From positions 1 through 64,000 of the forward strand of contig NZ_BOPC01000014.1 of the NCBI RefSeq assembly GCF_016863555.1: 64,000 nucleotides of DNA, in the 5' to 3' direction. The position numbers and the translations under genes are program-made. Under the pieces are notes generated by a model. It made no database searches. It saw only the letters and a program-made list of their open reading frames with translations, and had not been told where the DNA came from. The stretch comes from Micromonospora qiuiae. Lineage in GTDB: Bacteria > Actinomycetota > Actinomycetes > Mycobacteriales > Micromonosporaceae. Every line of letters starts with the position of its first letter. Position 1 is the first letter of the stretch. Positions 18,648-26,431 of this stretch are shown here, piece by piece.

Positions 18648-19601
18648 TCAGACGGTGTGGTCGATGACGACCTTGCCGAAAACGTCTCCGAAGTGCAGGC
18701 GGGCGAAGGCGTCCTCCACCCGACTGAACGGCACCACGCTGTCCACGACGGGTCGCACCCCCCGTTCCGCGCAGAATGCCAGCAGGTCGGTCAGATCATC
18801 CGGCGTGCCCATTGAGGTGCCCACGATCTCCAACTGCATGGCGAAGACCCGGCGCAGGTTGACTTTCGGTTCATGCCCGGCGGTCGCGCCGGCGACCACG
18901 ATCCGGGCCCCGGGCGCGGCGGACTTCAGTGAGTGGTCGAAGGTGGCCGCGCCGACGGTCTCGACGACCACGCCGACCCGTTCGGGCAGCCGCGCGCCGG
19001 GTTCGAGCGCGGTCGCGCCGAGCTCGGCGATCAACTCTCGCTTGCGCGCGTCCCGGCTGGTCGCGTACACCCGCTTGCCCATCGCGGCGGCCAGCACGAC
19101 CGCCGCGGTGGCCACGCCGCCGCCGGCGCCCTGGACCAGCACGGCGTCGGCCTCGTCGACGCGGCCCTTGGTGGTGAGCATCCGCCACGCGGTCAGCCAG
19201 GCGGTCGGCAGGCACGCCGCGTCGATCGCCGTCAGGCCCGCCGGCAGCGGCAGCAGATTCGATCGGGGTACGGCCACCCGCTCGGCCAGGGTGCCCGGGA
19301 AGTGCTCGGAGAGGATCGATACGCCGCGCGGGTCACCGGGAGTGGCCACCACCGGGTAGACGACCACCTCATTGCCGTCGGGGTCCACCCCGGTCGCGTC
19401 ACAGCCCAGGATCATCGGCAACTGCTCGGCGCGCAGCCCAACCCCACGCAGTGACCAGAGGTCGTGGTGGTTGAGCGAGCTGGCCGTGACGCGCACGACC
19501 ACCCAGCCGTCATCGGGCAGGCTCGGCTCGGGTTGCTCACCGACGGTGAGTGCGGCGAGCGGGTCGGCGTCGTCGAGGCGGGAGGCGAAGGCGGCACGCA
19601 T
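18648..19601 (-). CDS. Zinc-independent MDR-family alcohol dehydrogenase/quinone oxidoreductase
   Basis: 317 aa, starting MRAAFASRLDDADP at ATG 19601. The N-terminal GroES-like domain contains SSLNHHDLW, and the Rossmann domain has VLVQGAGGGVATAAVVLA. The clustered Cys residues that bind structural zinc are absent, as in quinone-oxidoreductase members. It should reduce or oxidise a carbonyl or alcohol with NADP(H). No operon partner is evident. The upstream flank carries a copy of the AAGGGGCCCTTCC repeat. Confidence 0.85.
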   Translation of the reverse strand: MRAAFASRLDDADPLAALTVGEQPEPSLPDDGWVVVRVTASSLNHHDLWSLRGVGLRAEQLPMILGCDATGVDPDGNEVVVYPVVATPGDPRGVSILSEHFPGTLAERVAVPRSNLLPLPAGLTAIDAACLPTAWLTAWRMLTTKGRVDEADAVLVQGAGGGVATAAVVLAAAMGKRVYATSRDARKRELIAELGATALEPGARLPERVGVVVETVGAATFDHSLKSAAPGARIVVAGATAGHEPKVNLRRVFAMQLEIVGTSMGTPDDLTDLLAFCAERGVRPVVDSVVPFSRVEDAFARLHFGDVFGKVVIDHTV

Positions 19602-19627
19602 GATCCGCACGGTAACAAGCTGAGCGG

Positions 19628-19686
19628 GCGTTAAGAAGGGGCCCTTCCTATACACGAGACGTTAGGAAGGGGCCCTTCCTTACACC
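19628..19686 (+). repeat. Dispersed two-unit repeat, copy A
   Basis: Two tandem half-units of about 31 bp, each starting GTTA and centred on AAGGGGCCCTTCC, joined by TATACACGAGAC. It lies between two minus-strand genes (malic enzyme end and oxidoreductase start). Three further copies are at 43.4, 48.9 and 63.1 kb. Confidence 0.85.
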
Positions 19687-20865
<1,179 letters not shown>

Positions 20866-21003
20866 GGTGACTCCAGGATCTGTCGAGCAGCTGGACCGAC
20901 CGGTCGGGCGCACGGTGAGGCGACGAGCGGCGGCGCGCGGTGCGGGGGGTCACCCGGGCATCTCCGAGCATATGGGAGCAGCGTCGCAGACACGTGACCA
21001 GGG

Positions 21004-21336
21004 TCATAACCGACGGGACGGTAGCAGAGCGGGCCGTGGCCAGTAGCGGGCCACCACCCGGCCGACCACGTCGGCCACCCCGTACGCCCGGGAGTCGTCG
21101 GTGACCAGATCGTTGTCCCCGTACAGCCACCAGCCACCGTCGGCGGGGCGGACCGCACGCTTGACGACGAGCAGGTCCGGGCGGCTGCGGAAGACCGCGA
21201 CCACCACATCACCGGGGCGGACGGCGCGACCGCCCCGGCGGACCAGCACCGCGTCGCCGTGGCGCAGCGTGGGCGCCATGGACGGGCCGGTCACCAGTAC
21301 GGCTGATAACGGCCACCGCAGCCGGGACGCGGGCAC
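21004..21336 (-). CDS. sodX: Nickel superoxide dismutase maturation protease (S26 family)
   Basis: 110 aa. The S26 signal-peptidase motif GPSMAPTLRHGD carries Ser19, and the catalytic Lys is in LLVVKRAV (about residue 60). The protein has no strong membrane anchor, as is typical of SodX. GTG 21336 is chosen because TGGAGG ends 8 nt upstream. It is divergent from sodN, 84 bp away, and should cleave the SodN prosequence to expose the nickel-binding His. Confidence 0.88.
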   Translation of the reverse strand: MPASRLRWPLSAVLVTGPSMAPTLRHGDAVLVRRGGRAVRPGDVVVAVFRSRPDLLVVKRAVRPADGGWWLYGDNDLVTDDSRAYGVADVVGRVVARYWPRPALLPSRRL

Positions 21337-21420
21337 CGGTTTCACCTCCAGCGGCCTCGGGGACCACCTCCAGGAGTAATGTCGTCTTGGATCATCGCAA
21401 ACTTCCCATGGAGGATCCCG

Positions 21421-21825
21421 ATGCGACTTCCGCGCATCCTCACGCCTCGCGTGACCGCCAGCGCGCACTGCGACCTGCCCTGCGGTGTCTACGACCCCGC
21501 CCAGGCTCGGATCGAGGCCGAGTCGGTGAAAATGATCTGCGAGAAGTACCAGGCCAACACCGACCCCGAGTTCCGCACCCGAGCCATCCTGATCAAGGAG
21601 CAGCGGGCCGAACTGGTCAAGCACCACCTCTGGGTGCTGTGGACCGACTACTTCAAGCCGCCGCACTTCGAGAAGTACCCGAACCTGCACCAACTGTTCA
21701 ACGAGGCCACCAAGCTGGCCGGTGCCGCCGGTGCCAAGGGCGCCACCGACCCGGCCAAGGCCGACGAGCTGCTGCAGAAGATCGACGAGATCGCGAAGAT
21801 CTTCTGGGAGACCAAGCAGGCCTGA
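21421..21825 (+). CDS. sodN: Nickel superoxide dismutase
   Basis: 134 aa. A 15-residue prosequence precedes HCDLPCGVY, the nickel hook (His16, Cys17 and Cys21 before processing). The rest is the all-helical NiSOD body. Translation begins at ATG 21421 after GGAGG at 21410-21414. The enzyme dismutates superoxide in the cytosol after SodX cleavage. Nickel-dependent control is usual in the family; no clear Nur box is visible in the 84-bp divergent region. Confidence 0.97.
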   Translation: MRLPRILTPRVTASAHCDLPCGVYDPAQARIEAESVKMICEKYQANTDPEFRTRAILIKEQRAELVKHHLWVLWTDYFKPPHFEKYPNLHQLFNEATKLAGAAGAKGATDPAKADELLQKIDEIAKIFWETKQA

Positions 21826-22042
21826 GTGTGCCGTCCACGGCGGCCGGCGCGCCCGCACGGGCGTACCGGCCGCCGGCACGGCCGGTGGACCCCGGTTCGG
21901 CCCGTTCCGGGCCACCCACTGCGGTGGCTACCGGTGCGGGGAGGCCCGTGCCGGGGCCACCCGCGCCACCGGGGGCGTCGCCGCTGACGGCCATCGAACA
22001 TCCGGCCGCCTGAGCGGGTAGAGTCCCCGACCGGGGGGATGA

Positions 22043-22450
22043 GTGGTGACTCAACTGACCGGCCAGCCGACGACCGACGACGTCGTACACCTCACCGTGC
22101 CCGCCGACGGCGGCTATCTCAGCGTGCTGCGCACCGCCACCGCCGGCCTCGCCGCCCGCCTGCAGTTCGCCCTCGACGAGATCGAGGATCTGCGCATCGC
22201 GGTCGACGAGGCGTGCGCCATGCTGCTCGCCATCGCAGCCCGGGGGGCTGATCTCGACTGCCGTTTTGCGGTGACCGAGGACGCGCTGACCGTCGAGGTC
22301 ACCGTGCCGACCGCACCGGGCGCCAAGCTACCGGCCGAGTCGTCGTTCGCGTGGAAGGTGCTCACCGCGCTGACCACCTCGGCGTCGGCCAGCGCGGTCG
22401 CCGGCCGGGCCACCATCGCCCTGCTCACCCGGCGCGCAACGGGTTGGTGA
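22043..22450 (+). CDS. Anti-sigma regulatory factor (RsbW-like ATPase/kinase)
   Basis: 135 aa. A compact GHKL ATPase-like domain: DEIEDLRIAVDEACAML matches the helix that carries the N box in SpoIIAB/RsbW proteins, followed by a degenerate C-terminal ATP lid. Starts at GTG 22043 or 22046 follow a GGGGGG tract. Such genes usually sit just upstream of a SigB/SigF-type sigma factor, but the next gene here is on the other strand, so its partner lies elsewhere. Confidence 0.8.
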   Translation: MVTQLTGQPTTDDVVHLTVPADGGYLSVLRTATAGLAARLQFALDEIEDLRIAVDEACAMLLAIAARGADLDCRFAVTEDALTVEVTVPTAPGAKLPAESSFAWKVLTALTTSASASAVAGRATIALLTRRATGW

Positions 22451-22460
22451 CGGTCTCAGC

Positions 22461-22850
22461 TCACTCGAAGCCCAGGGCTCGAGTGGTGGGCGGGCTGACC
22501 AGCAGCCAGGTAACGCCGATCCCGAGCGCGATCAGCGGTACGCCGAGCCAGCCCAACCCTCCCTGGATCATGAACCAGCCGATCGGCAGCAGCATGAGCT
22601 GGAGCACGATGGCCGGGGCGCGGGCACCGGCCCGGCGCCGCAGCAGCGCTCCGCCCAGCGCCCAGAGCGCGCCGGCGGCGCCGATGGCGAACGCCGTGAC
22701 CAGCAACGCCGAGGTGAGATCGGTGCTGGTGGCGGTGAAGTCGGCGACGACCAGCCAGGCGGCCACCAGCCCGACGGCGACTGACTCGCCTCGTAACAGC
22801 CGCACCGCCCAACGAAGCGTGACGGGGGTCGGGACGGAGTCGATGGCCAC
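22461..22850 (-). CDS. Small integral membrane protein
   Basis: 129 aa with about four hydrophobic helices and no enzymatic motif. It resembles the conserved membrane protein found beside the lipid kinase and whiB1 in mycobacteria (Rv3217c position, from memory). The start is GTG 22850. TATCGT (22862-22857 on this strand) ends 6 nt upstream, giving a leaderless start. It is divergent from the lipid kinase gene, whose own -10 hexamer lies within the same 42-bp gap. Confidence 0.75.
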   Translation of the reverse strand: MAIDSVPTPVTLRWAVRLLRGESVAVGLVAAWLVVADFTATSTDLTSALLVTAFAIGAAGALWALGGALLRRRAGARAPAIVLQLMLLPIGWFMIQGGLGWLGVPLIALGIGVTWLLVSPPTTRALGFE

Positions 22851-22892
22851 GCGGACACGATACCCGTGACGATCCGGAGTACAGTGCCGCCC

Positions 22893-23837
22893 ATGCGGGC
22901 TGTCCTGCTGGTCAATCCGAAGGCCACCACCACGAGCGAACGCGCACGGGACGTTCTGGTCCGGGCGCTACGCAGTGAGGTCGATCTTTCCGTGCGCTAC
23001 ACCCGCCAGCGGGGCCATGCCACCGCACTGGCACGGGAGGCCGCCGCCGAGGGGGTCGACGCGGTGGTTACTCTCGGTGGCGACGGCACGGTCAACGAGG
23101 TGGTCAACGGGTTGATGACGGCCACCACGGCCGGTGGCCAACCGCCGAGCGCGGAACGCCTGCCCGCCCTGGCCACCGTGCCGGGCGGCTCGACCAACGT
23201 CTTCGCGCGGGCGCTGGGCCTACCGCGGGAGTGGCCGGAAGGCGCCAGCATGATCCTGGAGGGGCTACGGCTGGGCCGGTACCGGACGATCGGCCTCGGC
23301 CGGGCCGACGACCGTTACTTCACTTTCTGCGCCGGCTTCGGGCTCGACGCGGCGGTGATCCATCGGGTCGAGGAGGCTCGCCGGCGGGGCCGGGTCTCCT
23401 CGCCGGGGCTCTACTTGCGTGCCTTCACCGCACAGTTCCTGTTCGGCCCCGAACGGCGGCACCCGGCGATCCGGCTGGAGCAGCCGGGCGAGGCGACAGC
23501 GGGCGAACTCGCCACCGCCATCGTCCAGAACACTGCCCCGTGGACCTACATCGGGGACCGGGAGGCCAACCCGAACCCGGAGGCGTCGTTCGACCTCGGG
23601 CTCGACGTGTTGGCCTTTCGCCAGCTCGGTGTCGCCAGTACGACACGTACGGTGATGCAATTCCTCTCCAGCGCACCCAATCCGCGTGGCCGGCAGGTGC
23701 TGCGACTGCACGACGTGGCTGAGTTCACGCTGGTCGCGGGCCATCCCCAGGCATTTCAGCTCGACGGCGACTATCTTGGCGAGCGGGAAAAAGTCAGATT
23801 CACCTCCGTTCCGGCCGCACTCAGAGTAATCTGTTAG
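22893..23837 (+). CDS. Diacylglycerol/sphingosine kinase-family lipid kinase
   Basis: 314 aa. The N-terminus AVLLVNPKATTTS and catalytic loop TLGGDGTVNEVVNGL are the DAGK catalytic domain; PGGSTNVFARALGLP is the second family motif. It phosphorylates a lipid alcohol, probably diacylglycerol, at the membrane face. TACAGT at 22880-22885 lies 7 nt before ATG 22893, suggesting a leaderless mRNA. The gene precedes the WhiB1-type gene, as in mycobacteria. Confidence 0.88.
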   Translation: MRAVLLVNPKATTTSERARDVLVRALRSEVDLSVRYTRQRGHATALAREAAAEGVDAVVTLGGDGTVNEVVNGLMTATTAGGQPPSAERLPALATVPGGSTNVFARALGLPREWPEGASMILEGLRLGRYRTIGLGRADDRYFTFCAGFGLDAAVIHRVEEARRRGRVSSPGLYLRAFTAQFLFGPERRHPAIRLEQPGEATAGELATAIVQNTAPWTYIGDREANPNPEASFDLGLDVLAFRQLGVASTTRTVMQFLSSAPNPRGRQVLRLHDVAEFTLVAGHPQAFQLDGDYLGEREKVRFTSVPAALRVIC

Positions 23838-24281
23838 GTCTCCGGCACCACGGGGTAGAAACGACAGGGTGGCCTCCGACGCCCGACTCGCGACACCCCG
23901 GGGCCCGTGTCGGAAATGTCAGCATTGTCCGCCGGGCTGTACTATATTGATGATCGGCTGTGATACGGCGGGTAGCCGGAGTGATCCGGAACCCGGACAA
24001 ATGGGTTGTGGGCTTGCTCACCGCCCGGAGTTTTTCCGAGCGCCACCCTTGACATTGCGCAAGTTCGTGAAAGTATTCACAAGCGAACTTGAGTTACCGG
24101 GACATTGCCCGGACGCGCCCAGCAAGCTGAGCCGTTCCAGCAGGTCCCGGAGCTAACGAGCCTGCTCACGCAGCGCCGAATTGGCGGACGCGAACCGTCA
24201 CCACCGGCATTGCGGATGCATATAGGAAAAGCACCAAACAGCAACGTCTGCCACCCATCCAGAATGAGGAGTGTTGCCGCC
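23838..24281 (+). promoter_or_regulatory. Long regulatory region upstream of the WhiB1-type gene
   Basis: 444 bp, distinctly AT-richer than its surroundings and without a convincing gene. TTGACA at 24049-24054 is a strong -35 candidate. AGTATT at 24072-24077 lies 17 nt downstream as a weak -10, overlapping the CRP-like palindrome. Between 23938 and 23955 there is an AT-rich TACTATATTGATGAT stretch that could hold another promoter. Confidence 0.6.
24066..24081 (+). promoter_or_regulatory. CRP-like operator upstream of the WhiB1-type gene
   Basis: CGTGA-AAGTAT-TCACA matches the CRP consensus TGTGA-N6-TCACA at 9 of 10 specific positions. It is nested in a wider inverted repeat, CAAGTTCG (24060-24067) with CGAACTTG (24085-24092). 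M. tuberculosis whiB1 is known to be controlled by the cAMP receptor Rv3676 through such sites, so the same control is likely here. Confidence 0.7.
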
Positions 24282-24539
24282 ATGGACTGGCGCCACCATG
24301 CTGTCTGCCGCGACGAGGACCCGGAGCTGTTCTTCCCGATCGGGACGTCCGGTCCGGCTCTCCTGCAGGTCGAGCAGGCCAAGGCCGTCTGCCGGCGCTG
24401 CTCCGTGACCGACCAGTGCCTGCAGTGGGCACTTGAGTCCGGTCAGGACGCTGGCGTCTGGGGCGGGATGAGCGAGGAGGAGCGGCGCGCCGTCAAGCGG
24501 CGCGGTGGCCTCCGGGTGCTGCGCGCTCACTCCGCCTGA
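24282..24539 (+). CDS. whiB1: WhiB-family iron-sulfur regulator, WhiB1 type
   Basis: 85 aa, the WhiB1 length. Four cluster ligands are Cys9, Cys37, Cys40 and Cys46 (AVCRRCSVTDQC), followed by GVWGGMSEEERR and a basic tail. The start MDWRHHAVCRDEDPELFFP is typical of WhiB1/WblE. In relatives it is an essential nitric-oxide-sensitive [4Fe-4S] protein bound to the primary sigma factor. GAGGAG lies about 10 nt before the ATG. A CRP-like operator lies upstream and a strong terminator downstream. Confidence 0.93.
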   Translation: MDWRHHAVCRDEDPELFFPIGTSGPALLQVEQAKAVCRRCSVTDQCLQWALESGQDAGVWGGMSEEERRAVKRRGGLRVLRAHSA

Positions 24540-24558
24540 CCACATCACCGCACCGCGT

Positions 24559-24596
24559 AGAACGCCCCGGCTGGCTCCGACCAGCCGGGGCGTTCT
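24559..24596. terminator. Strong bidirectional terminator after whiB1
   Basis: A 16-bp perfect stem, AGAACGCCCCGGCTGG with its complement, closes a 6-nt loop. It sits between whiB1 and the convergent chelatase gene and can serve both. Confidence 0.88.
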
Positions 24597-24637
24597 GCTG
24601 CCGCCCGAACCGGTTGATCATGAGGTCAGCGGCAGAA

Positions 24638-25396
24638 TCAGAGATCAAGAACGCCGCGATCTCCGCGATCAGCTCGGCCCGGGGTGGCCTCGTGACCAAC
24701 ACGGCGGAGCACCAGGTCGACCAGTTCCGGGGCGTCGGTCAGGGGCGCGGAGACGGCTACGGCACCGGCAGTGAGCGCTGTCGTCGTCACCGCGTCGTGG
24801 AAGAGGCCGGGGGCCAGGAAGTAGGCTGCCACGGCCACCCGCCGGGCACCAGCCGCCCGCAGCCGGGCCACCGCCACCCCGACGTCCGGTGGCGCCGCCG
24901 ATGCGTACGAGACTCGGGTCGGAGTGTCCAGGGCCACGGCCAACGCGGCGGCCACCCGCCCGACGGACCCGCGTGCGGCGGCGTCCCGGGTCCCCGCCGC
25001 GGCCAGCACCAGCGCGTCGAACCGGCCCGGCTCCGCTTCGGCCAGCCGCCGCCGCAACCCAGCGAGCAGCGCCGGGTCCACCTCGGCGGCGGCCGGGCCG
25101 AGCACGTCGGTCACCCGCACCCGGACCGGTGGCCCCGACCGGGTGGCTGCGGCCACCGCCGCCGGAATGTCCACCCGCCGGTGGTACGCGGCGGTGAGCA
25201 GCAACGGCACCAGGACCACCCGGGGATGCCCGGCGGCGGCCAGCTGACGCAACGCCTGCGCCGGATCGGGCTGGGTGTGATCGAGCCAGCTCGCCAGCAC
25301 CGGGGGGCCGGGCCGGGCCGCCGCCACGGCTCGGGCCAGCGCCCTGGTCGCCTCGGCCGCCCGCGGATCGCGGCTGCCGTGCGCGACCAGGAGCAC
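24638..25396 (-). CDS. Sirohydrochlorin chelatase-like protein (CbiX/SirB family)
   Basis: 252 aa. Two CbiX-like halves are visible: VAHGSRDPRAAEAT with LVPLLLTAAYHRRVD, then a weaker second repeat ending AAYFLAPGLFHDAV. His of VAHGS and His of YHRRVD are likely metal ligands. As the last gene of the sulfite/APS-reductase operon it probably inserts iron into sirohydrochlorin to make siroheme for SirA. GTG 25396 gives a minimal N-terminus; a CTG at 25441 overlapping the cysH stop is an alternative start and would add 15 residues. Confidence 0.82.
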   Translation of the reverse strand: MLLVAHGSRDPRAAEATRALARAVAAARPGPPVLASWLDHTQPDPAQALRQLAAAGHPRVVLVPLLLTAAYHRRVDIPAAVAAATRSGPPVRVRVTDVLGPAAAEVDPALLAGLRRRLAEAEPGRFDALVLAAAGTRDAAARGSVGRVAAALAVALDTPTRVSYASAAPPDVGVAVARLRAAGARRVAVAAYFLAPGLFHDAVTTTALTAGAVAVSAPLTDAPELVDLVLRRVGHEATPGRADRGDRGVLDL

Positions 25397-25437
25397 GGGA
25401 TCGCTGTCGGGCTCCCCGAGCCGGCCCCGATCGCCGC

Positions 25438-26193
25438 TCAGAGGTGCAGCCCGCACTCGGTCTTCTCGAACATGGCCCAGCGGCCGGCGCGCGGATCCTC
25501 TCCGGCCTTGGTCCGCCGGGTGCACGGCCAGCAGCCGATCGAGCCGTAGCCACGCCGGAACAGCTCGTTGACCGGCACGTTCCACCGGGCGATGTACGCG
25601 TCGACGTCCGCCTGGGTCCAGGCCGCGATCGGGTTGACCTTCACCTTGCCGCGCCGGGCGTCGAACGCCACCACCGGCGTGTTGGCGCGGGTCGGCGATT
25701 CGTCACGGCGCAGCCCGGCGGCCCACGCGTCGTAGCCGGCGAGCGCCCGCTCCAGCGGCTCCACCTTGCGCAGCCGGCAGCATTCGTCCGGCGACCTGTT
25801 GAACAGCCGCGGCCCGTACTCGCCGTCCTGCTGCCCCACGGTGAGTCGCGGCCGGATCGACCGGACGTTGACCGGTAGCGTCCGCGCCACCTCGTCACGG
25901 ACAGCGAGGGTCTCCGGGAAGTGCAGGCCGGTGTCGAGGAAGACCACGTCGACCCCGGGCGCCACCCGGGAAACCAGGTGGGCGAGGACCGCGTCGGCCA
26001 TCGAACTGGTCACGCAGAACCGGTCGCCGAACGTCTCCGCGGCCCATCGGGCGATCTCCGATGCCGGAGCGCCCTCCAACTCGCGGCCGGCGCGTTCGGC
26101 CAGTTCCCGCAGTTGGGCCGGGCTGCGCCGGCCGGCCACGGCCGGCGCGGTGCCGACCAGCCCCAGGCCGGCGGCGGAGACCAACCTGCTCAT
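25438..26193 (-). CDS. cysH: Adenylyl-sulfate (APS) reductase, [4Fe-4S] type
   Basis: 251 aa. The PP-loop fold ends with ECGLHL, which carries the catalytic Cys. The motifs DECCRLRKVEPL (Cys-Cys) and SIGCWPCT (Cys-x2-Cys) are the iron-sulfur ligands that mark APS rather than PAPS reductases. It reduces APS to sulfite and AMP with thioredoxin. ATG 26193 overlaps the stop of the zinc-ribbon gene as ATGA. Confidence 0.94.
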   Translation of the reverse strand: MSRLVSAAGLGLVGTAPAVAGRRSPAQLRELAERAGRELEGAPASEIARWAAETFGDRFCVTSSMADAVLAHLVSRVAPGVDVVFLDTGLHFPETLAVRDEVARTLPVNVRSIRPRLTVGQQDGEYGPRLFNRSPDECCRLRKVEPLERALAGYDAWAAGLRRDESPTRANTPVVAFDARRGKVKVNPIAAWTQADVDAYIARWNVPVNELFRRGYGSIGCWPCTRRTKAGEDPRAGRWAMFEKTECGLHL

Positions 26194-26351
26194 CGGTTCA
26201 CCGCCGTGGAGAGCAGGCCGGTGAACCGGACCGTGAAGACCCGGGCGCAGGCGTGGCACTCCCAGGCGCCGTGCCCGGCCTCGCTCGGCCGTAGGTCCTC
26301 CTCGGCGCAGTAGGGGCAGTACAAGGGAACAACTCGGGTCTCGCCGCTCAT
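26190..26351 (-). CDS. Small zinc-ribbon protein of the sulfate-assimilation operon
   Basis: 53 aa. Two Cys pairs, YCPYCAEED and WECHACARVF, form a zinc ribbon. It overlaps cysH by ATGA at its end and follows the 27-codon frame or sirA at its start. Comparable short zinc-ribbon genes sit between sulfite reductase and cysH in other actinobacteria. A role as an electron-transfer or assembly partner is a guess from position. Confidence 0.82.
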   Translation of the reverse strand: MSGETRVVPLYCPYCAEEDLRPSEAGHGAWECHACARVFTVRFTGLLSTAVNR

Positions 26352-26431
26352 CGCGTCACCTCGCTACGCCCGGCGTCGCGATAAGGCTTCAGATCACTGA
26401 ACCGAATGATTGGCTCGCTGCGCTCGCTCAT
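26348..26431 (-). CDS. Possible 27-residue microprotein between sirA and the zinc-ribbon gene
   Basis: ATG 26431 overlaps the sirA stop as ATGA, and its TGA overlaps the next gene's ATG in the same way, so the frame fills the whole gap. The peptide begins MSERSEPIIRFSDLKPYR and is charged and soluble. The first bases (GAGCGAGCGCAGCGAGC) are a self-complementary motif that can produce MSERSE frames by chance. The perfect tiling argues for translation, at least as a coupling device. Confidence 0.45.
   Translation of the reverse strand: MSERSEPIIRFSDLKPYRDAGRSEVTR

Noticed and set aside
21828..22013. 61-codon Pro/Ala-rich frame after sodN
   Set aside because: No family, no ribosome-binding site, and composition expected of noncoding GC-rich sequence.
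23869..24156. Open frame upstream of whiB1
   Set aside because: Lies over the promoter and CRP-like site, in AT-richer sequence without codon bias.
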